This document shows positions 1-10,143 of a stretch of DNA of 32,922 nt, one piece after another. The notes below the pieces were generated by a model. That model was not told the DNA's origin. It saw only the letters and a program-made list of their open reading frames with translations, and searched no databases. The stretch covers positions 1-32,922 of the forward strand of contig JAAYJS010000030.1 in assembly GCA_012522805.1 (NCBI GenBank), written 5' to 3'. Both the position numbers and the translations under genes were made by a program. The DNA comes from Eubacteriaceae bacterium. GTDB taxonomy: Bacteria > Bacillota > Clostridia > Eubacteriales > Eubacteriaceae. Within the stretch, counting starts at the first letter, position 1; each line of letters opens with the position of its first letter.

Positions 1-2
1 AT

Positions 3-2688
<2,686 letters not shown>

Positions 2689-2727
2689 AAGTAGGCGACT
2701 TCTAACCGCCCTACGAGCAAGAAGTAT

Positions 2728-2751
2728 AAGTGAAAAATATTTACTTTTTTT
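2728..2751 (+). terminator. Weak AT-rich hairpin with T-run after ligA
   Basis: AAGTGAA (2728-2734) can pair with TTTACTT (2740-2746, one G-T wobble), followed by TTTTT to 2751. The stem is short and AT-rich, so termination would be inefficient. It overlaps the proposed -35 of the gatC promoter, so at most one of the two readings may matter. Confidence 0.3.
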
Positions 2752-2768
2752 GGGCTTTGATTTATAAT
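2740..2768 (+). promoter_or_regulatory. Putative sigma-A promoter for gatCAB
   Basis: TTTACT (2740-2745), a 17-nt spacer and a perfect TATAAT (2763-2768) lie 27 nt before the gatC ATG. The ribosome site AAAGGAG follows at about 2780. The -35 matches consensus at 4 of 6 positions. Confidence 0.6.
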
Positions 2769-2794
2769 GACAAGCAGTATAAAGGAGTGTAACT

Positions 2795-3082
2795 ATGAGT
2801 ATAAGTAAAGAACAAGCAAGTTATATTGCCGAATTAACGAGACTTGAATTGAAGGAAAATGAAATTGAAGGCTTCGTTGCCGATTTAGATAAAATCATCA
2901 ATTACGTCGATACGATCAACCAATTGGATACGACCGATGTTGAAACGACCGAACATATATTGGATTTAAAAAATGTGACGAGGGAAGATGTCGTTGCGCC
3001 ATCCTTATCGATCGAAGAAGTATTAAAAAATGCACCTGAACAAGAAATGAATTGCTTTAAGGTGCCCAGAGTACTCGAATAG
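2795..3082 (+). CDS. gatC: Asp-tRNA(Asn)/Glu-tRNA(Gln) amidotransferase subunit C
   Basis: Small subunit (95 aa, usual size) that clamps GatA and GatB together in the heterotrimer that converts mischarged Glu-tRNA(Gln) and Asp-tRNA(Asn) to the amidated forms. The N-terminal helix IAELTRLELKENEI and the TTEHILDLKNVTREDV segment, with the C-terminal NCFKVPRVLE, are typical. ATG is preceded by AAAGGAGTGTAACT. It is first in a compact gatC-gatA-gatB operon. Its TAG stop is contained in the AGGAGG ribosome site of gatA, which suggests coupled translation. Confidence 0.96.
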   Translation: MSISKEQASYIAELTRLELKENEIEGFVADLDKIINYVDTINQLDTTDVETTEHILDLKNVTREDVVAPSLSIEEVLKNAPEQEMNCFKVPRVLE

Positions 3083-3091
3083 GAGGCTGTT

Positions 3092-4549
3092 TTGAAACTA
3101 GAAACGTTAACCATACACGAAATTGTTGATTTATTAAAAAACAAAGAGATCTCCTACTCGGAGGTTGTAGACAGTGTCCTCAAGCAAATTGAAGGACAAA
3201 ACGAAAAATATGGTGCTTATTTATACACCGATCCCGATGGTGTCAGAGAACAAGCCAAGGCCTTAGACGATAAGGGTGTGACGCCCCAAAACCCACTCTA
3301 TGGTATTCCCTATGGGTTAAAGGACAACTTTTGTACGGATCATATGCCCATGACCTGTGCTTCCAAGATGTTGGAAAACTTTCGTCCGCCTTACAATGCA
3401 ACGGCTTATGAAAGCATCAAAAATGCAGGTGGCATCCTACTGGGAAAAACAAACATGGACGAATTTGCCATGGGCTCTTCGACGGAAACCTCTTATTTTA
3501 AGGTTACAAAAAACCCGTGGGATCTGACAAAAGTTCCAGGTGGTTCCAGCGGAGGGTCCGCAGCGGCGGTTGCAGCCAACATGGCTTATTATTCACTGGG
3601 TACGGATACCGGCGGTTCCATCCGCCAACCCTCTTCATTTTGCGCGACAGTGGGTTTAAAACCGACCTACGGTTTGGTATCACGCTACGGTGTTACCGCT
3701 TTCGCCTCTTCCTTCGATCAAGTTGGTCCCATTACCAAGGACATCACCGATTGTGCCTTGGTACTCAACGCTATTGCCGGTCACGATGCCAAGGATACAA
3801 CGTCCTTAAATCTTGACAAGAAAGATTACACCCAATGCTTAACAAAGGATATTAAAGGCTTAAAGGTTGGGATTTGCGACAGCTTTATGGGTGATAATTT
3901 ACAACCGGAAATTAGAGCCGCCATTGACGCAGCCATTGAAGTCTATCGAGATTTAGGGGCTGAAATCGTACCGGTATGCGCTCAATTTTTAGACCATGCC
4001 TTAGCGGCTTATTATATTATTTCCTCGGCGGAAGCCAGCACCAACATGTCGAGATACGACGGCGTCCGCTATGGTTATAGAGCTGAAGATTACAACGACT
4101 TAGAAGAAATGTACAATAAAACCCGGTCGGAAGGGTTTGGCTTAGAAGTAAAACGCCGCATCATTTTGGGAAGTTATGTACTCAGTTCGGGTTATTACGA
4201 CGCTTACTATAATAAAGCGACACGTGTCCGCACGATGATACGCGAAGACTTCAATCGCATGTTTGACTCTTGCGATGTTTTGTTGACACCTACCACTGCC
4301 AATACGGCCTTCGGCCTCGGTGAAAGAACCGATGACCCCTTGGCAATGTACTTAACCGATGTTTACACCGTTCCGGCAAATATAGTGGGCGCTCCCGCTT
4401 TATCGATGCCCTGTGGCTTTGATAAAAATGGTTTGCCGATTGGGTTACAATTGATGGGACCCGTGTTGTGTGAAGAGACCATACTCAAAGCGGCTTTTGC
4501 CTTTGAATCAGCGACAGACTTTCATACACAACAACCGAAAATAGATTGA
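3092..4549 (+). CDS. gatA: Asp-tRNA(Asn)/Glu-tRNA(Gln) amidotransferase subunit A (glutaminase/amidase)
   Basis: Amidase-signature subunit that hydrolyses glutamine (or asparagine) and channels ammonia to GatB. At 485 residues the Ser-cisSer-Lys triad is readable: Lys77 (GIPYGLKDNF), Ser152 (PGGSSGGSAAAVAAN) and Ser176 (GTDTGGSIRQP), matching the spacing in characterised GatA proteins. The start is TTG at 3092, chosen because a perfect AGGAGG (3081-3086) lies 5 nt upstream and no ATG fits. gatB begins 10 nt after the stop. No anomalies. Confidence 0.98.
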   Translation: MKLETLTIHEIVDLLKNKEISYSEVVDSVLKQIEGQNEKYGAYLYTDPDGVREQAKALDDKGVTPQNPLYGIPYGLKDNFCTDHMPMTCASKMLENFRPPYNATAYESIKNAGGILLGKTNMDEFAMGSSTETSYFKVTKNPWDLTKVPGGSSGGSAAAVAANMAYYSLGTDTGGSIRQPSSFCATVGLKPTYGLVSRYGVTAFASSFDQVGPITKDITDCALVLNAIAGHDAKDTTSLNLDKKDYTQCLTKDIKGLKVGICDSFMGDNLQPEIRAAIDAAIEVYRDLGAEIVPVCAQFLDHALAAYYIISSAEASTNMSRYDGVRYGYRAEDYNDLEEMYNKTRSEGFGLEVKRRIILGSYVLSSGYYDAYYNKATRVRTMIREDFNRMFDSCDVLLTPTTANTAFGLGERTDDPLAMYLTDVYTVPANIVGAPALSMPCGFDKNGLPIGLQLMGPVLCEETILKAAFAFESATDFHTQQPKID

Positions 4550-4559
4550 GGAGGCAAAA

Positions 4560-6008
4560 ATGGATTATGAAATAGTCATCGGGATGGAAATTCACGTGGA
4601 AATGGCAACCAAGACCAAATTATTTTGTAACTGTACAACAGAATTTGGCGGCAACGAGAATACCCACGCTTGTCCCATTTGCCTTGCCATGCCGGGAACC
4701 CTTCCGGTGCTCAATGAAAAAGTCTTAGATTTTGCCATCAAAGCCGGCTTAGCTTTGAATTGTGAGATACAACACTACAGTAAATTTGACCGAAAAAATT
4801 ATTTTTATCCGGATTTGCCTAAAGCTTATCAAACCTCACAGTTTTACTATCCGATCTGTAAAGATGGATACGTTGAGATCGAAGCAGGGGGCAAAAAGAA
4901 AAAAATCGGCATTACAAGAATACACATCGAAGAAGATGCCGGAAAATTATTGCACGAATCCGTAGATGGCACATTGTTAGATGCCAACCGCTGTGGTGTA
5001 CCACTTGTGGAGATTGTTTCCGAACCCGATATCCGCTCAGCGGAAGAAGCGCAGGTTTTTGCGGAAAAAGTGCGTAATATTTTAGAATACACCGGTGTCT
5101 CTGACTGTAAAATGGAAGAAGGTTCCTTGCGCTTTGATGTCAACCTATCCATCAGAGAAAAAGGTGCGGAGGCCTTTGGCACGCGAACCGAAATGAAAAA
5201 CCTCAACTCCTTTAGAGCGTTGGGTCGAGCGGTGCAATACGAAAGTAAACGCCAAGTCATCGACATCAAAAAAGGCAGAGAAATCATTCAGGAAACCAGA
5301 AAATGGGACGATGTTAAAGGGGTTAGCTCCGCCATGCGCAGTAAAGAGGAAGCCCACGATTATCGTTATTTCCCTGAACCGGATTTAGTGCCTATCATTT
5401 TGTCGGAAGAACGCATTGAAGAGGCGCGCCGAACTTTACCGGAGCTGCCGGAGGCCAAACAAGCACGCTATGTGAGGGATTACGGTTTACCGCAATACGA
5501 TGCAGAAGTTCTGACTGCATCCAAAGCGACGTCGCAATTTTTCGAGAAAACAGTTGCGCTATACGATGAACCGAAACAAATCTCAAACTGGATCATGGTA
5601 GAAATTCCACCATTCCTGAAGGAAAAGGAGATATCGATAGAAGAAATTCCTTTTCAACCCGAAGATCTGGTAGAACTGCTGACGCTCATACAAAAAGGAA
5701 AAATCAGTGGTAAGATCGGGAAGAAAGTTCTATCGTTGATGTTTGAAGAGAGCGCAGGCAGCCCTTCTCAAATTGTTGAAGAGAACCAATGGGCGCAAAT
5801 GAGCGATGCCGGCGAATTGTCCGATATCATTGCGAAAATAATCGATGAAAACCAAAAGTCCCTGGACGATATTGCAAAAGGCAACAAAAAAGCCTATGGT
5901 TATCTAACCGGCCAAGTGATGAAAGCCACGAAGGGGCAAGCCAATCCGCAGTTGGCCAATCAATTGATTCGCGAAATGGTCGAAAAAAAGTTAAACAGTC
6001 GTGATTAA
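4560..6008 (+). CDS. gatB: Asp-tRNA(Asn)/Glu-tRNA(Gln) amidotransferase subunit B
   Basis: Kinase-like subunit that activates the mischarged tRNA and accepts ammonia from GatA. 482 aa, the expected length. Begins with the family hallmark YEIVIGMEIHVEM; zinc-type cysteines are visible in LFCNC and THACPICLAMPG (residues ~21-45); MEEGSLRFDVNLSIR and the C-terminal YqeY-like tail domain (GQVMKATKGQANPQ...LIREMVEKKL) are present. The ATG is preceded by GAGGAGGCAAAA. Presence of gatCAB implies that this organism uses the indirect route to Gln-tRNA(Gln) and/or Asn-tRNA(Asn). Confidence 0.98.
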   Translation: MDYEIVIGMEIHVEMATKTKLFCNCTTEFGGNENTHACPICLAMPGTLPVLNEKVLDFAIKAGLALNCEIQHYSKFDRKNYFYPDLPKAYQTSQFYYPICKDGYVEIEAGGKKKKIGITRIHIEEDAGKLLHESVDGTLLDANRCGVPLVEIVSEPDIRSAEEAQVFAEKVRNILEYTGVSDCKMEEGSLRFDVNLSIREKGAEAFGTRTEMKNLNSFRALGRAVQYESKRQVIDIKKGREIIQETRKWDDVKGVSSAMRSKEEAHDYRYFPEPDLVPIILSEERIEEARRTLPELPEAKQARYVRDYGLPQYDAEVLTASKATSQFFEKTVALYDEPKQISNWIMVEIPPFLKEKEISIEEIPFQPEDLVELLTLIQKGKISGKIGKKVLSLMFEESAGSPSQIVEENQWAQMSDAGELSDIIAKIIDENQKSLDDIAKGNKKAYGYLTGQVMKATKGQANPQLANQLIREMVEKKLNSRD

Positions 6009-6020
6009 TCCATAGATGTT

Positions 6021-6049
6021 TTCTTTGCACAAAAGACTGTGCAAAAGAA
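6021..6049 (+). other. Hairpin just after gatB
   Basis: TTCTTTGCAC (6021-6030) pairs with GTGCAAAAGAA (6039-6049) with one bulged A and an 8-nt loop. No T-run follows on the + strand, so it is not a classical intrinsic terminator. It may protect the gatB 3' end or be a Rho-dependent stop. It lies directly upstream of the rph promoter. Confidence 0.4.
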
Positions 6050-6058
6050 ACAAAAATA

Positions 6059-6067
6059 TGATATAAT
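6059..6067 (+). promoter_or_regulatory. Extended -10 promoter for rph-rdgB
   Basis: TGATATAAT (6059-6067) is an extended -10 (TG-N-TATAAT). The region where a -35 would lie (GTGCAA, 6039-6044) is poor, which the TG extension can compensate. Predicted transcription start is around 6073-6075, leaving a ~135-nt leader before rph. Confidence 0.6.
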
Positions 6068-6069
6068 TT

Positions 6070-6208
6070 TTGACAGTGTTTGTTTATTGGACAAGCACCG
6101 TCAACATTTATTTATGGAATATTTATTTATCAAACACTACCAATCAATTATATACAAATTGGTAGCTCAGAAAACAATATATAAATGTGATATTTGTAAA
6201 GGATAAAG
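6070..6208 (+). promoter_or_regulatory. Structured 5' leader of rph
   Basis: Two hairpins and a direct repeat fill this leader. TTGACAGTGTTTGT (6070-6083) pairs with ACAAGCACCGTCAA (6091-6104) over 14 positions, with one A-C mismatch and one G-U. CTACCAAT (6137-6144) pairs with ATTGGTAG (6158-6165). ATTTATTTAT occurs twice (6106-6115 and 6121-6130). The AAAGGA ribosome site lies at ~6198. The first hairpin would sit at or very near the RNA 5' end. I recognise no known riboswitch or protein-binding leader class. Confidence 0.45.
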
Positions 6209-6928
6209 ATGATAAGACATGATGGAAGAGCTGCGGATCAATTAAGGGAAGTAAAAATAGTACGACAGTACACCCGATATGCCCAAGGCTCCGTATTGAT
6301 ACAAACGGGTAATACCACAGTATTGTGCACCGCTATGATAGAGGATAAGGTGCCGCCTTTTTTAAGAGGAAGTGGCAAGGGGTGGATAAGCGCAGAAGAC
6401 GATATGCTGCCCTCCGCCAATGCTCATCGAAGAATACGAGACCGCAATAAAAATAAAATTGACGGCCGTACCATGGTAATACAAAGGCTCATTGGAAGAA
6501 GCCTACGCTCTGTAGTCGATTTAACAAAACTGGGAGAACGGACCCTATGGGTCGATTGTGATGTGATTCAAGCCGACGGTGGTACGAGATCTGCATCCAT
6601 TACCGGAGCTTACGTGGCAGTCGTGGATGCCATACAGTTTTTAATGGATCGCGGCTCGATTAAAGAGTGGCCGATCAAAGCGGCGGTTGCTGCTACCTCG
6701 GTCGGAATTTTTAACGAAAACAGTTTGTTGGATTTGTGCTATGTAGAAGATGTCGAAGCCGCTGTGGATATGAATATCGTGATGACTTCCGGTGGAGAAA
6801 TCGTAGAGATACAAGGTACCGGGGAAGAGAGACCTTTTACCGAAGGTGAAATGCAGGAGCTCATCGCCTTAGGGAAAAAAGGACTGCAACAATTGTTTCA
6901 AATGCAAAAAGAAGCCCTAAATCAATAA
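6209..6928 (+). CDS. rph: Ribonuclease PH
   Basis: Phosphorolytic 3'-5' exoribonuclease that trims tRNA 3' ends, using inorganic phosphate. 239 aa with the family hallmarks: RHDGRAADQLREV at the N-terminus, the substrate loop DDMLPSANAHRRIRDR (~64-79), IQRLIGRSLR (~91-100), and the phosphate-binding DCDVIQADGGTRSASITGA (~116-134). The ATG follows GTAAAGGATAAAG. The TAA stop overlaps the rdgB ATG by one base (TAATG), so the pair is translationally coupled. rph next to rdgB is a common bacterial arrangement. Confidence 0.97.
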   Translation: MIRHDGRAADQLREVKIVRQYTRYAQGSVLIQTGNTTVLCTAMIEDKVPPFLRGSGKGWISAEDDMLPSANAHRRIRDRNKNKIDGRTMVIQRLIGRSLRSVVDLTKLGERTLWVDCDVIQADGGTRSASITGAYVAVVDAIQFLMDRGSIKEWPIKAAVAATSVGIFNENSLLDLCYVEDVEAAVDMNIVMTSGGEIVEIQGTGEERPFTEGEMQELIALGKKGLQQLFQMQKEALNQ

Positions 6929-7524
6929 TGAAGACGATCGTTTTAGCAACAAAAAACAAAAATAAAGCCCGAGAAATAGCGGAGATGCTCAACCATCAAT
7001 ACAAAGTTCTGACAATGGAAGATGTCGGTTTTAGCGACGATATCCAAGAAGATGGCCTAAATTTTAAAGAGAATGCCGACATCAAAGCCCGAGCTTTGTA
7101 CCGTCACTTAAAAGGACAAGATGTGATGATTATGGGGGACGACTCCGGCTTGGTTGTCGATATATTAGAAGGTGCACCGGGTATTTACTCCGCTCGTTAT
7201 GCGGGCGAACCTGTGGACGATCGTCGCAACAACCAAAAACTTTTAAAAGAATTGGAAGGTTTTTCTAAAAACGAAAGAAAAGCACACTTTGTTTGTGTTT
7301 TATCCCTCATCGACGGAAAAACCGGAAAAATCTACCATGCGGAGGGACGTGTCACAGGGTTTATAGGCGAACGCGAGATGGGTGAGGGTGGTTTTGGATA
7401 CGATCCAGTTTTCATGATAACGGAAGACCGAAGCTTCGCTCAACTGTCTTCTGAAGAAAAAAACCGGATCAGTCATCGTGGCGAAGCGATTAAAAAAGCA
7501 AAAAATATCTTGAAAGTGTTTTAA
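6928..7524 (+). CDS. rdgB: XTP/dITP pyrophosphatase (RdgB/HAM1 family)
   Basis: Hydrolyses non-canonical purine triphosphates (XTP, dITP, ITP) to monophosphates, keeping hypoxanthine and xanthine out of nucleic acids. 198 aa, standard length. Visible motifs: the N-terminal nucleotide-binding ATKNKNKAREI (7-17), the metal/base-specificity region DDSGLVVDILEGAPGIYSAR, DRRNNQKLLKEL, GGFGYDPVF and SHRGEAIKK near the C-terminus. The start overlaps the rph stop by 1 nt. The next gene starts 4 nt after the stop, so the three form one operon. Confidence 0.96.
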   Translation: MKTIVLATKNKNKAREIAEMLNHQYKVLTMEDVGFSDDIQEDGLNFKENADIKARALYRHLKGQDVMIMGDDSGLVVDILEGAPGIYSARYAGEPVDDRRNNQKLLKELEGFSKNERKAHFVCVLSLIDGKTGKIYHAEGRVTGFIGEREMGEGGFGYDPVFMITEDRSFAQLSSEEKNRISHRGEAIKKAKNILKVF

Positions 7525-7528
7525 AAAA

Positions 7529-8014
7529 ATGATAAAAATTGGCGTTATGAGTGATAATCACGGAAATTTTGAATTTATTAAAAAAGCTCTCGAAATTTTA
7601 GGAGAAATAGATTACCTTTTTCATTTAGGGGACTACTTAGGGAAAAAGTCTACCTTAGAAGAAATGACCGATGCGAATATATATTTGCTTTTAGGCAACA
7701 TGGACTATCGACTCAAGGATGGTGTCGATGAAATAACGACGACCATTGAAGGCAAGAGGATTTTTGCATCTCACGGTCACGATTATCATGTCAAACGTCA
7801 ACTCAATATAATTTTCTGTAAAGGCAAAGAAGAAGAGGCGGATATCGTTCTTTTCGGCCATACCCACGTACCTTATCTTGAAGAGGTTGAGGGTATTTTG
7901 ATGATGAATCCGGGGTCCGTCCGGTATCCCAACGGCATGTATCATCCCAGTTGTGGATTGATTACTATCCAAAATAACCGGGTGACGGGGGAGATCAAGT
8001 ACCTGAATATATAA
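7529..8014 (+). CDS. YfcE/MJ0936-type metallophosphoesterase
   Basis: Calcineurin-like phosphodiesterase, 161 aa, likely cytoplasmic and manganese-dependent by family. All five metal motifs are readable: SDNHGN (8-13), HLGDYLG, LLGNMDYR, ASHGHDY and FGHTHVPY, followed by MNPGSVRYP. The natural substrate of this family is uncertain; characterised members hydrolyse artificial phosphodiesters. It sits 4 nt behind rdgB with no obvious SD (only A-rich sequence), so it probably relies on coupling to rdgB. It is the last gene before the tRNA promoter. Confidence 0.92.
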   Translation: MIKIGVMSDNHGNFEFIKKALEILGEIDYLFHLGDYLGKKSTLEEMTDANIYLLLGNMDYRLKDGVDEITTTIEGKRIFASHGHDYHVKRQLNIIFCKGKEEEADIVLFGHTHVPYLEEVEGILMMNPGSVRYPNGMYHPSCGLITIQNNRVTGEIKYLNI

Positions 8015-8042
8015 AAATCAGGTGAAAAGTCTAAAACAAATC

Positions 8043-8071
8043 TTGACAGACCTTTGTAAATGAAGTATACT
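8043..8071 (+). promoter_or_regulatory. Consensus promoter of the tRNA operon
   Basis: A perfect TTGACA (8043-8048), 17-nt spacer and TATACT (8066-8071) lie 51 nt before the first tRNA. Such a near-consensus promoter is expected for stable RNA. Confidence 0.9.
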
Positions 8072-8122
8072 ATGTCTTGTCCTTGAATAGAGGCATATTT
8101 TATACCCTGTTCAGTTGACAAT

Positions 8123-8196
8123 GCGGGTGTAGCTCAGTGGTAGAGCCCTGGCCTTCCAAGCCAGTCGCGAGGGTCCGATTCCCTTCACCCGCTCCA
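8123..8196 (+). tRNA. tRNA-Gly (anticodon UCC)
   Basis: A 74-nt cloverleaf with acceptor GCGGGTG/CACCCGC, anticodon loop CTTCCAA within the stem CTGGC/GCCAG, discriminator T and encoded CCA. First of five closely packed tRNAs. Confidence 0.97.
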
Positions 8197-8214
8197 TTTA
8201 GGTCTGTTATTTTG

Positions 8215-8291
8215 GCGCCAATAGCTCAGTCGGATAGAGCAACGGCCTTCTAAGCCGTGTGCCCGGGGTTCGAATCCCTGTTGGCGCGCCA
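8215..8291 (+). tRNA. tRNA-Arg (anticodon UCU)
   Basis: A 77-nt cloverleaf with acceptor GCGCCAA/TTGGCGC, anticodon loop CTTCTAA within ACGGC/GCCGT, T-arm GGTTCGAATCC, discriminator G and encoded CCA. Reads AGA codons. Confidence 0.97.
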
Positions 8292-8298
8292 TTATTGT

Positions 8299-8374
8299 GG
8301 TGGACGTAGTTCAGTGGTAGAGCGCCAGATTGTGGTTCTGGTTGTCGTGGGTTCGAGTCCCATCGTCCACCCCA
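8299..8374 (+). tRNA. tRNA-His (anticodon GUG)
   Basis: Acceptor GTGGACG/CGTCCAC with the His-specific extra G-1 (8299) opposite discriminator C (8371). The anticodon loop is TTGTGGT within CCAGA/TCTGG; CCA is encoded. Confidence 0.97.
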
Positions 8375-8380
8375 TTACGC

Positions 8381-8456
8381 AGGGGTATCGCCAAGTCGGT
8401 AAGGCACTAGACTTTGACTCTAGTATGCGTAGGTTCGAGTCCTGCTACCCCTGCCA
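8381..8456 (+). tRNA. tRNA-Gln (anticodon UUG)
   Basis: A 76-nt cloverleaf with acceptor AGGGGTA/TACCCCT, anticodon loop CTTTGAC within CTAGA/TCTAG, T-arm GGTTCGAGTCC, discriminator G and encoded CCA. By family logic it is charged with Glu and amidated by the GatCAB encoded ~4 kb upstream, unless a GlnRS exists elsewhere. Confidence 0.97.
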
Positions 8457-8475
8457 TTTTTATGTAAATTATTCT

Positions 8476-8551
8476 GACCCATTAGCTCAGCCGGCAGAGC
8501 ACCTGACTTTTAATCAGGGTGTCGGGCGTTCGAATCGCCCATGGGTCACCA
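8476..8551 (+). tRNA. tRNA-Lys (anticodon UUU)
   Basis: A 76-nt cloverleaf with acceptor GACCCAT/ATGGGTC, anticodon loop CTTTTAA within CCTGA/TCAGG, T-arm CGTTCGAATCG, discriminator A and encoded CCA. Last tRNA of the operon. Confidence 0.97.
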
Positions 8552-8590
8552 TTGCAAGTATCGTCATGGTTATTCGAAACGACGTCAATA

Positions 8591-8625
8591 AGCCAACCTG
8601 AGGGAACACTCCGGTTGGCTTTTTA
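8591..8625 (+). terminator. Intrinsic terminator of the tRNA operon
   Basis: AGCCAACC (8591-8598) pairs perfectly with GGTTGGCT (8613-8620) and is followed by TTTTTA. It lies 40 nt after tRNA-Lys. Confidence 0.9.
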
Positions 8626-8658
8626 AATGAAAAATGTAACCCTCATGGACCATCAACA

Positions 8659-8714
8659 AAAACCTCCTAAACAACTTCGAGATCTAAGTGTCTCAGAGTT
8701 GTATAGGAGGTTTT
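8659..8714. terminator. Bidirectional hairpin, terminator of the first LCP gene
   Basis: Arms 8659-8676 (AAAACCTCCTAAACAACT) and 8697-8714 (AGTTGTATAGGAGGTTTT) pair with one mismatch over 18 positions; an inner GAGA/TCTC extends the stem. Reading the - strand, the stem is followed by TTTTTGTTG, a good U-tract for the LCP gene ending at 8750. On the + strand the TTTT tail makes it a back-up terminator for the tRNA operon. Confidence 0.8.
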
Positions 8715-8749
8715 ATGATTCTTGAATGATGTATTTACAGTTGAAATTT

Positions 8750-9985
8750 TTACTCTTCTAAAACTGGGCTCGGAGTTTGGATGGGCTCTTCGCTTTCCGA
8801 GGGTTCCGGTGTTGAATAGTCCTCTGCGGGTTCAGGTGTATAGAGAGCAGGCTCGTTACTTGCTTCGGGTTCGTAGGGTTCGGCTTCTTCGGTGGCTTCG
8901 GGCATTGCATCCGGCGCCTCTGTGGGCTGCATACCGGGCAATACGGGCATTGTAGTGCCGGAGCCGACAAAACCGCTGACATTGGCAATATAGTCGCTGA
9001 TTTCCTTAACGGTAGCGGAAGGTTGGTAATCCGTTTGCGCACCGTAAATAAAACGGTGCAGGGCTATAGCGCTTTCTTCTAAATTATTCGGGAAGACAAA
9101 AGAAACGCCGTCCAAGTAACCATCAGAAACATGACCGTCATCGGGTACTCGGTAGGTCTCCATGGTTTTGTCTTGTTCGTTCATGAATAATTTAGCGTAG
9201 GAGGTAATCTCCTGTAAAGTCATAGAGGTTTCCACATAAGGGTAAATTCGACTCATTAAGGAGATACCGGTAATTAAATCCAATTCAAAACTCTTTTTCA
9301 GAATCTGGCCAACCACTTCCCGTTGCCTTTCCGTTCGTTTGTAGTCATTGTCGGAAAAGCGAATCCTAGAGTAAGCTAGGGCTTGAGAGCCGCTGAGATG
9401 TTGGGGACCAATCGATTCTATATGGGGATCGTGCCGATTTACATGGGCATTGGTATCGTCAATGTATTTGTTTAGCCATTCTAAAACGCTTTCGTTTTCA
9501 ATATGAACATCGACGCCGCCAACGGCCTCCACCACATGGACCAAAGCATCAAAGTTAATGGTGGCATAATTTTTAATGTTTAAATCGAAATTTTGATTGA
9601 GGGCTTTAACGGCCAGTTGCGGACCGCCGTACTCGTAAGCTGCGTTAATTTTTTCGTAGCTGTCGTAACGTTCGGCGTCGCCGGGTATTCTCGCCATCAT
9701 ATCCCGCATAATGGAGGTTATTTTGACGGTTGATGTGTTAAAATTAATGGAGACAATCATGATGGTGTCGGAACGGTCGCCATCTACACCGTCTCGGCCG
9801 TCAACGCCAAAAACGGCAACATTGGCAACATAGCCATCCAACCCTTCTTTGATGTGCAAATCCTGTGCACTGAGGGAACCGGTTAATACACCCCTGTAGA
9901 TGGTCACCCCGTATACCAAGCCCGAACCGACGACAAGCATGATAATAGAGAGTAGAAATGTCAAAATTCTTTTTTTGAGAGACAT
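8750..9985 (-). CDS. LytR-CpsA-Psr (LCP) family wall-glycopolymer ligase, acidic C-terminal tail
   Basis: Membrane-anchored phosphotransferase that by family moves an undecaprenyl-pyrophosphate-linked glycopolymer onto peptidoglycan. 411 aa: short basic N-terminus, one membrane segment (~7-29), then the extracytoplasmic LCP domain with conserved Asp62 (AVFGVDGRDG), Arg71/Asp73 (DRSDTIMI), Arg94 (SIMRDMM) and the YSRIRFSDNDYKRTERQREV signature. The last ~60 residues are Pro/Glu/Thr-rich with repeated EPE/PEP units and probably disordered. Start ATG at 9985 is preceded by AAAGGAAG. It is divergent from rfbD, sharing a 158-bp promoter region, which ties it to the polysaccharide cluster. A polymer hydrolase or regulator role is less likely. 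Confidence 0.93.
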   Translation of the reverse strand: MSLKKRILTFLLSIIMLVVGSGLVYGVTIYRGVLTGSLSAQDLHIKEGLDGYVANVAVFGVDGRDGVDGDRSDTIMIVSINFNTSTVKITSIMRDMMARIPGDAERYDSYEKINAAYEYGGPQLAVKALNQNFDLNIKNYATINFDALVHVVEAVGGVDVHIENESVLEWLNKYIDDTNAHVNRHDPHIESIGPQHLSGSQALAYSRIRFSDNDYKRTERQREVVGQILKKSFELDLITGISLMSRIYPYVETSMTLQEITSYAKLFMNEQDKTMETYRVPDDGHVSDGYLDGVSFVFPNNLEESAIALHRFIYGAQTDYQPSATVKEISDYIANVSGFVGSGTTMPVLPGMQPTEAPDAMPEATEEAEPYEPEASNEPALYTPEPAEDYSTPEPSESEEPIQTPSPVLEE

Positions 9986-10022
9986 TTGTTCTTCCTTTAT
10001 ATTTATATTTTATTCAACTTAT

Positions 10023-10051
10023 ATTATAACAATAGATATTTAAAATGAAAA
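10023..10051 (-). promoter_or_regulatory. Promoter of the first LCP gene
   Basis: On the - strand, TTTTCA (10051-10046), a 17-nt spacer and TATAAT (10028-10023) lie 37 nt before the ATG. It is back-to-back with the rfbD promoter in an AT-rich gap. Confidence 0.6.
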
Positions 10052-10087
10052 GAAATATTGATTTGACTTATAAATCTCTTAATAAAT

Positions 10088-10116
10088 TAGACAAAAAACA
10101 TAGCTTTGGGTATAAT
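10088..10116 (+). promoter_or_regulatory. Promoter of the rfbDACB operon
   Basis: TAGACA (10088-10093, 5/6 of consensus), a 17-nt spacer and a perfect TATAAT (10111-10116) lie 27 nt before the rfbD ATG, giving a leader of only ~20 nt with an AAAGGA ribosome site. Confidence 0.75.
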
Positions 10117-10143
10117 TAAGACGAAAATAAAGGAAATAGCGAG

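Noticed and set aside
2691-2714. GTAGGCG/CGCCCTAC hairpin after ligA as a terminator
   Set aside because: The stem is short with a bulge and has no T-run after it.
4847-5287. A 146-codon open frame on the - strand opposite gatB
   Set aside because: Mirror of conserved gatB coding sequence; Ser-rich low-quality product with no motif.
8552-8590. Possible sixth tRNA or tRNA remnant after tRNA-Lys
   Set aside because: It contains a GGTTATTCGAAAC stretch resembling a T-arm, but no acceptor, D-arm or anticodon arm can be built.
8257-8601. A 114-codon open frame across the tRNA cluster
   Set aside because: It reads through four complete tRNA genes, so it cannot be a real protein gene.
8722-8955. 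A + strand frame opposite the LCP tail
   Set aside because: It is produced by the repetitive Pro/Glu codons of the antisense strand; the product is Arg/Leu-rich without a plausible start context.
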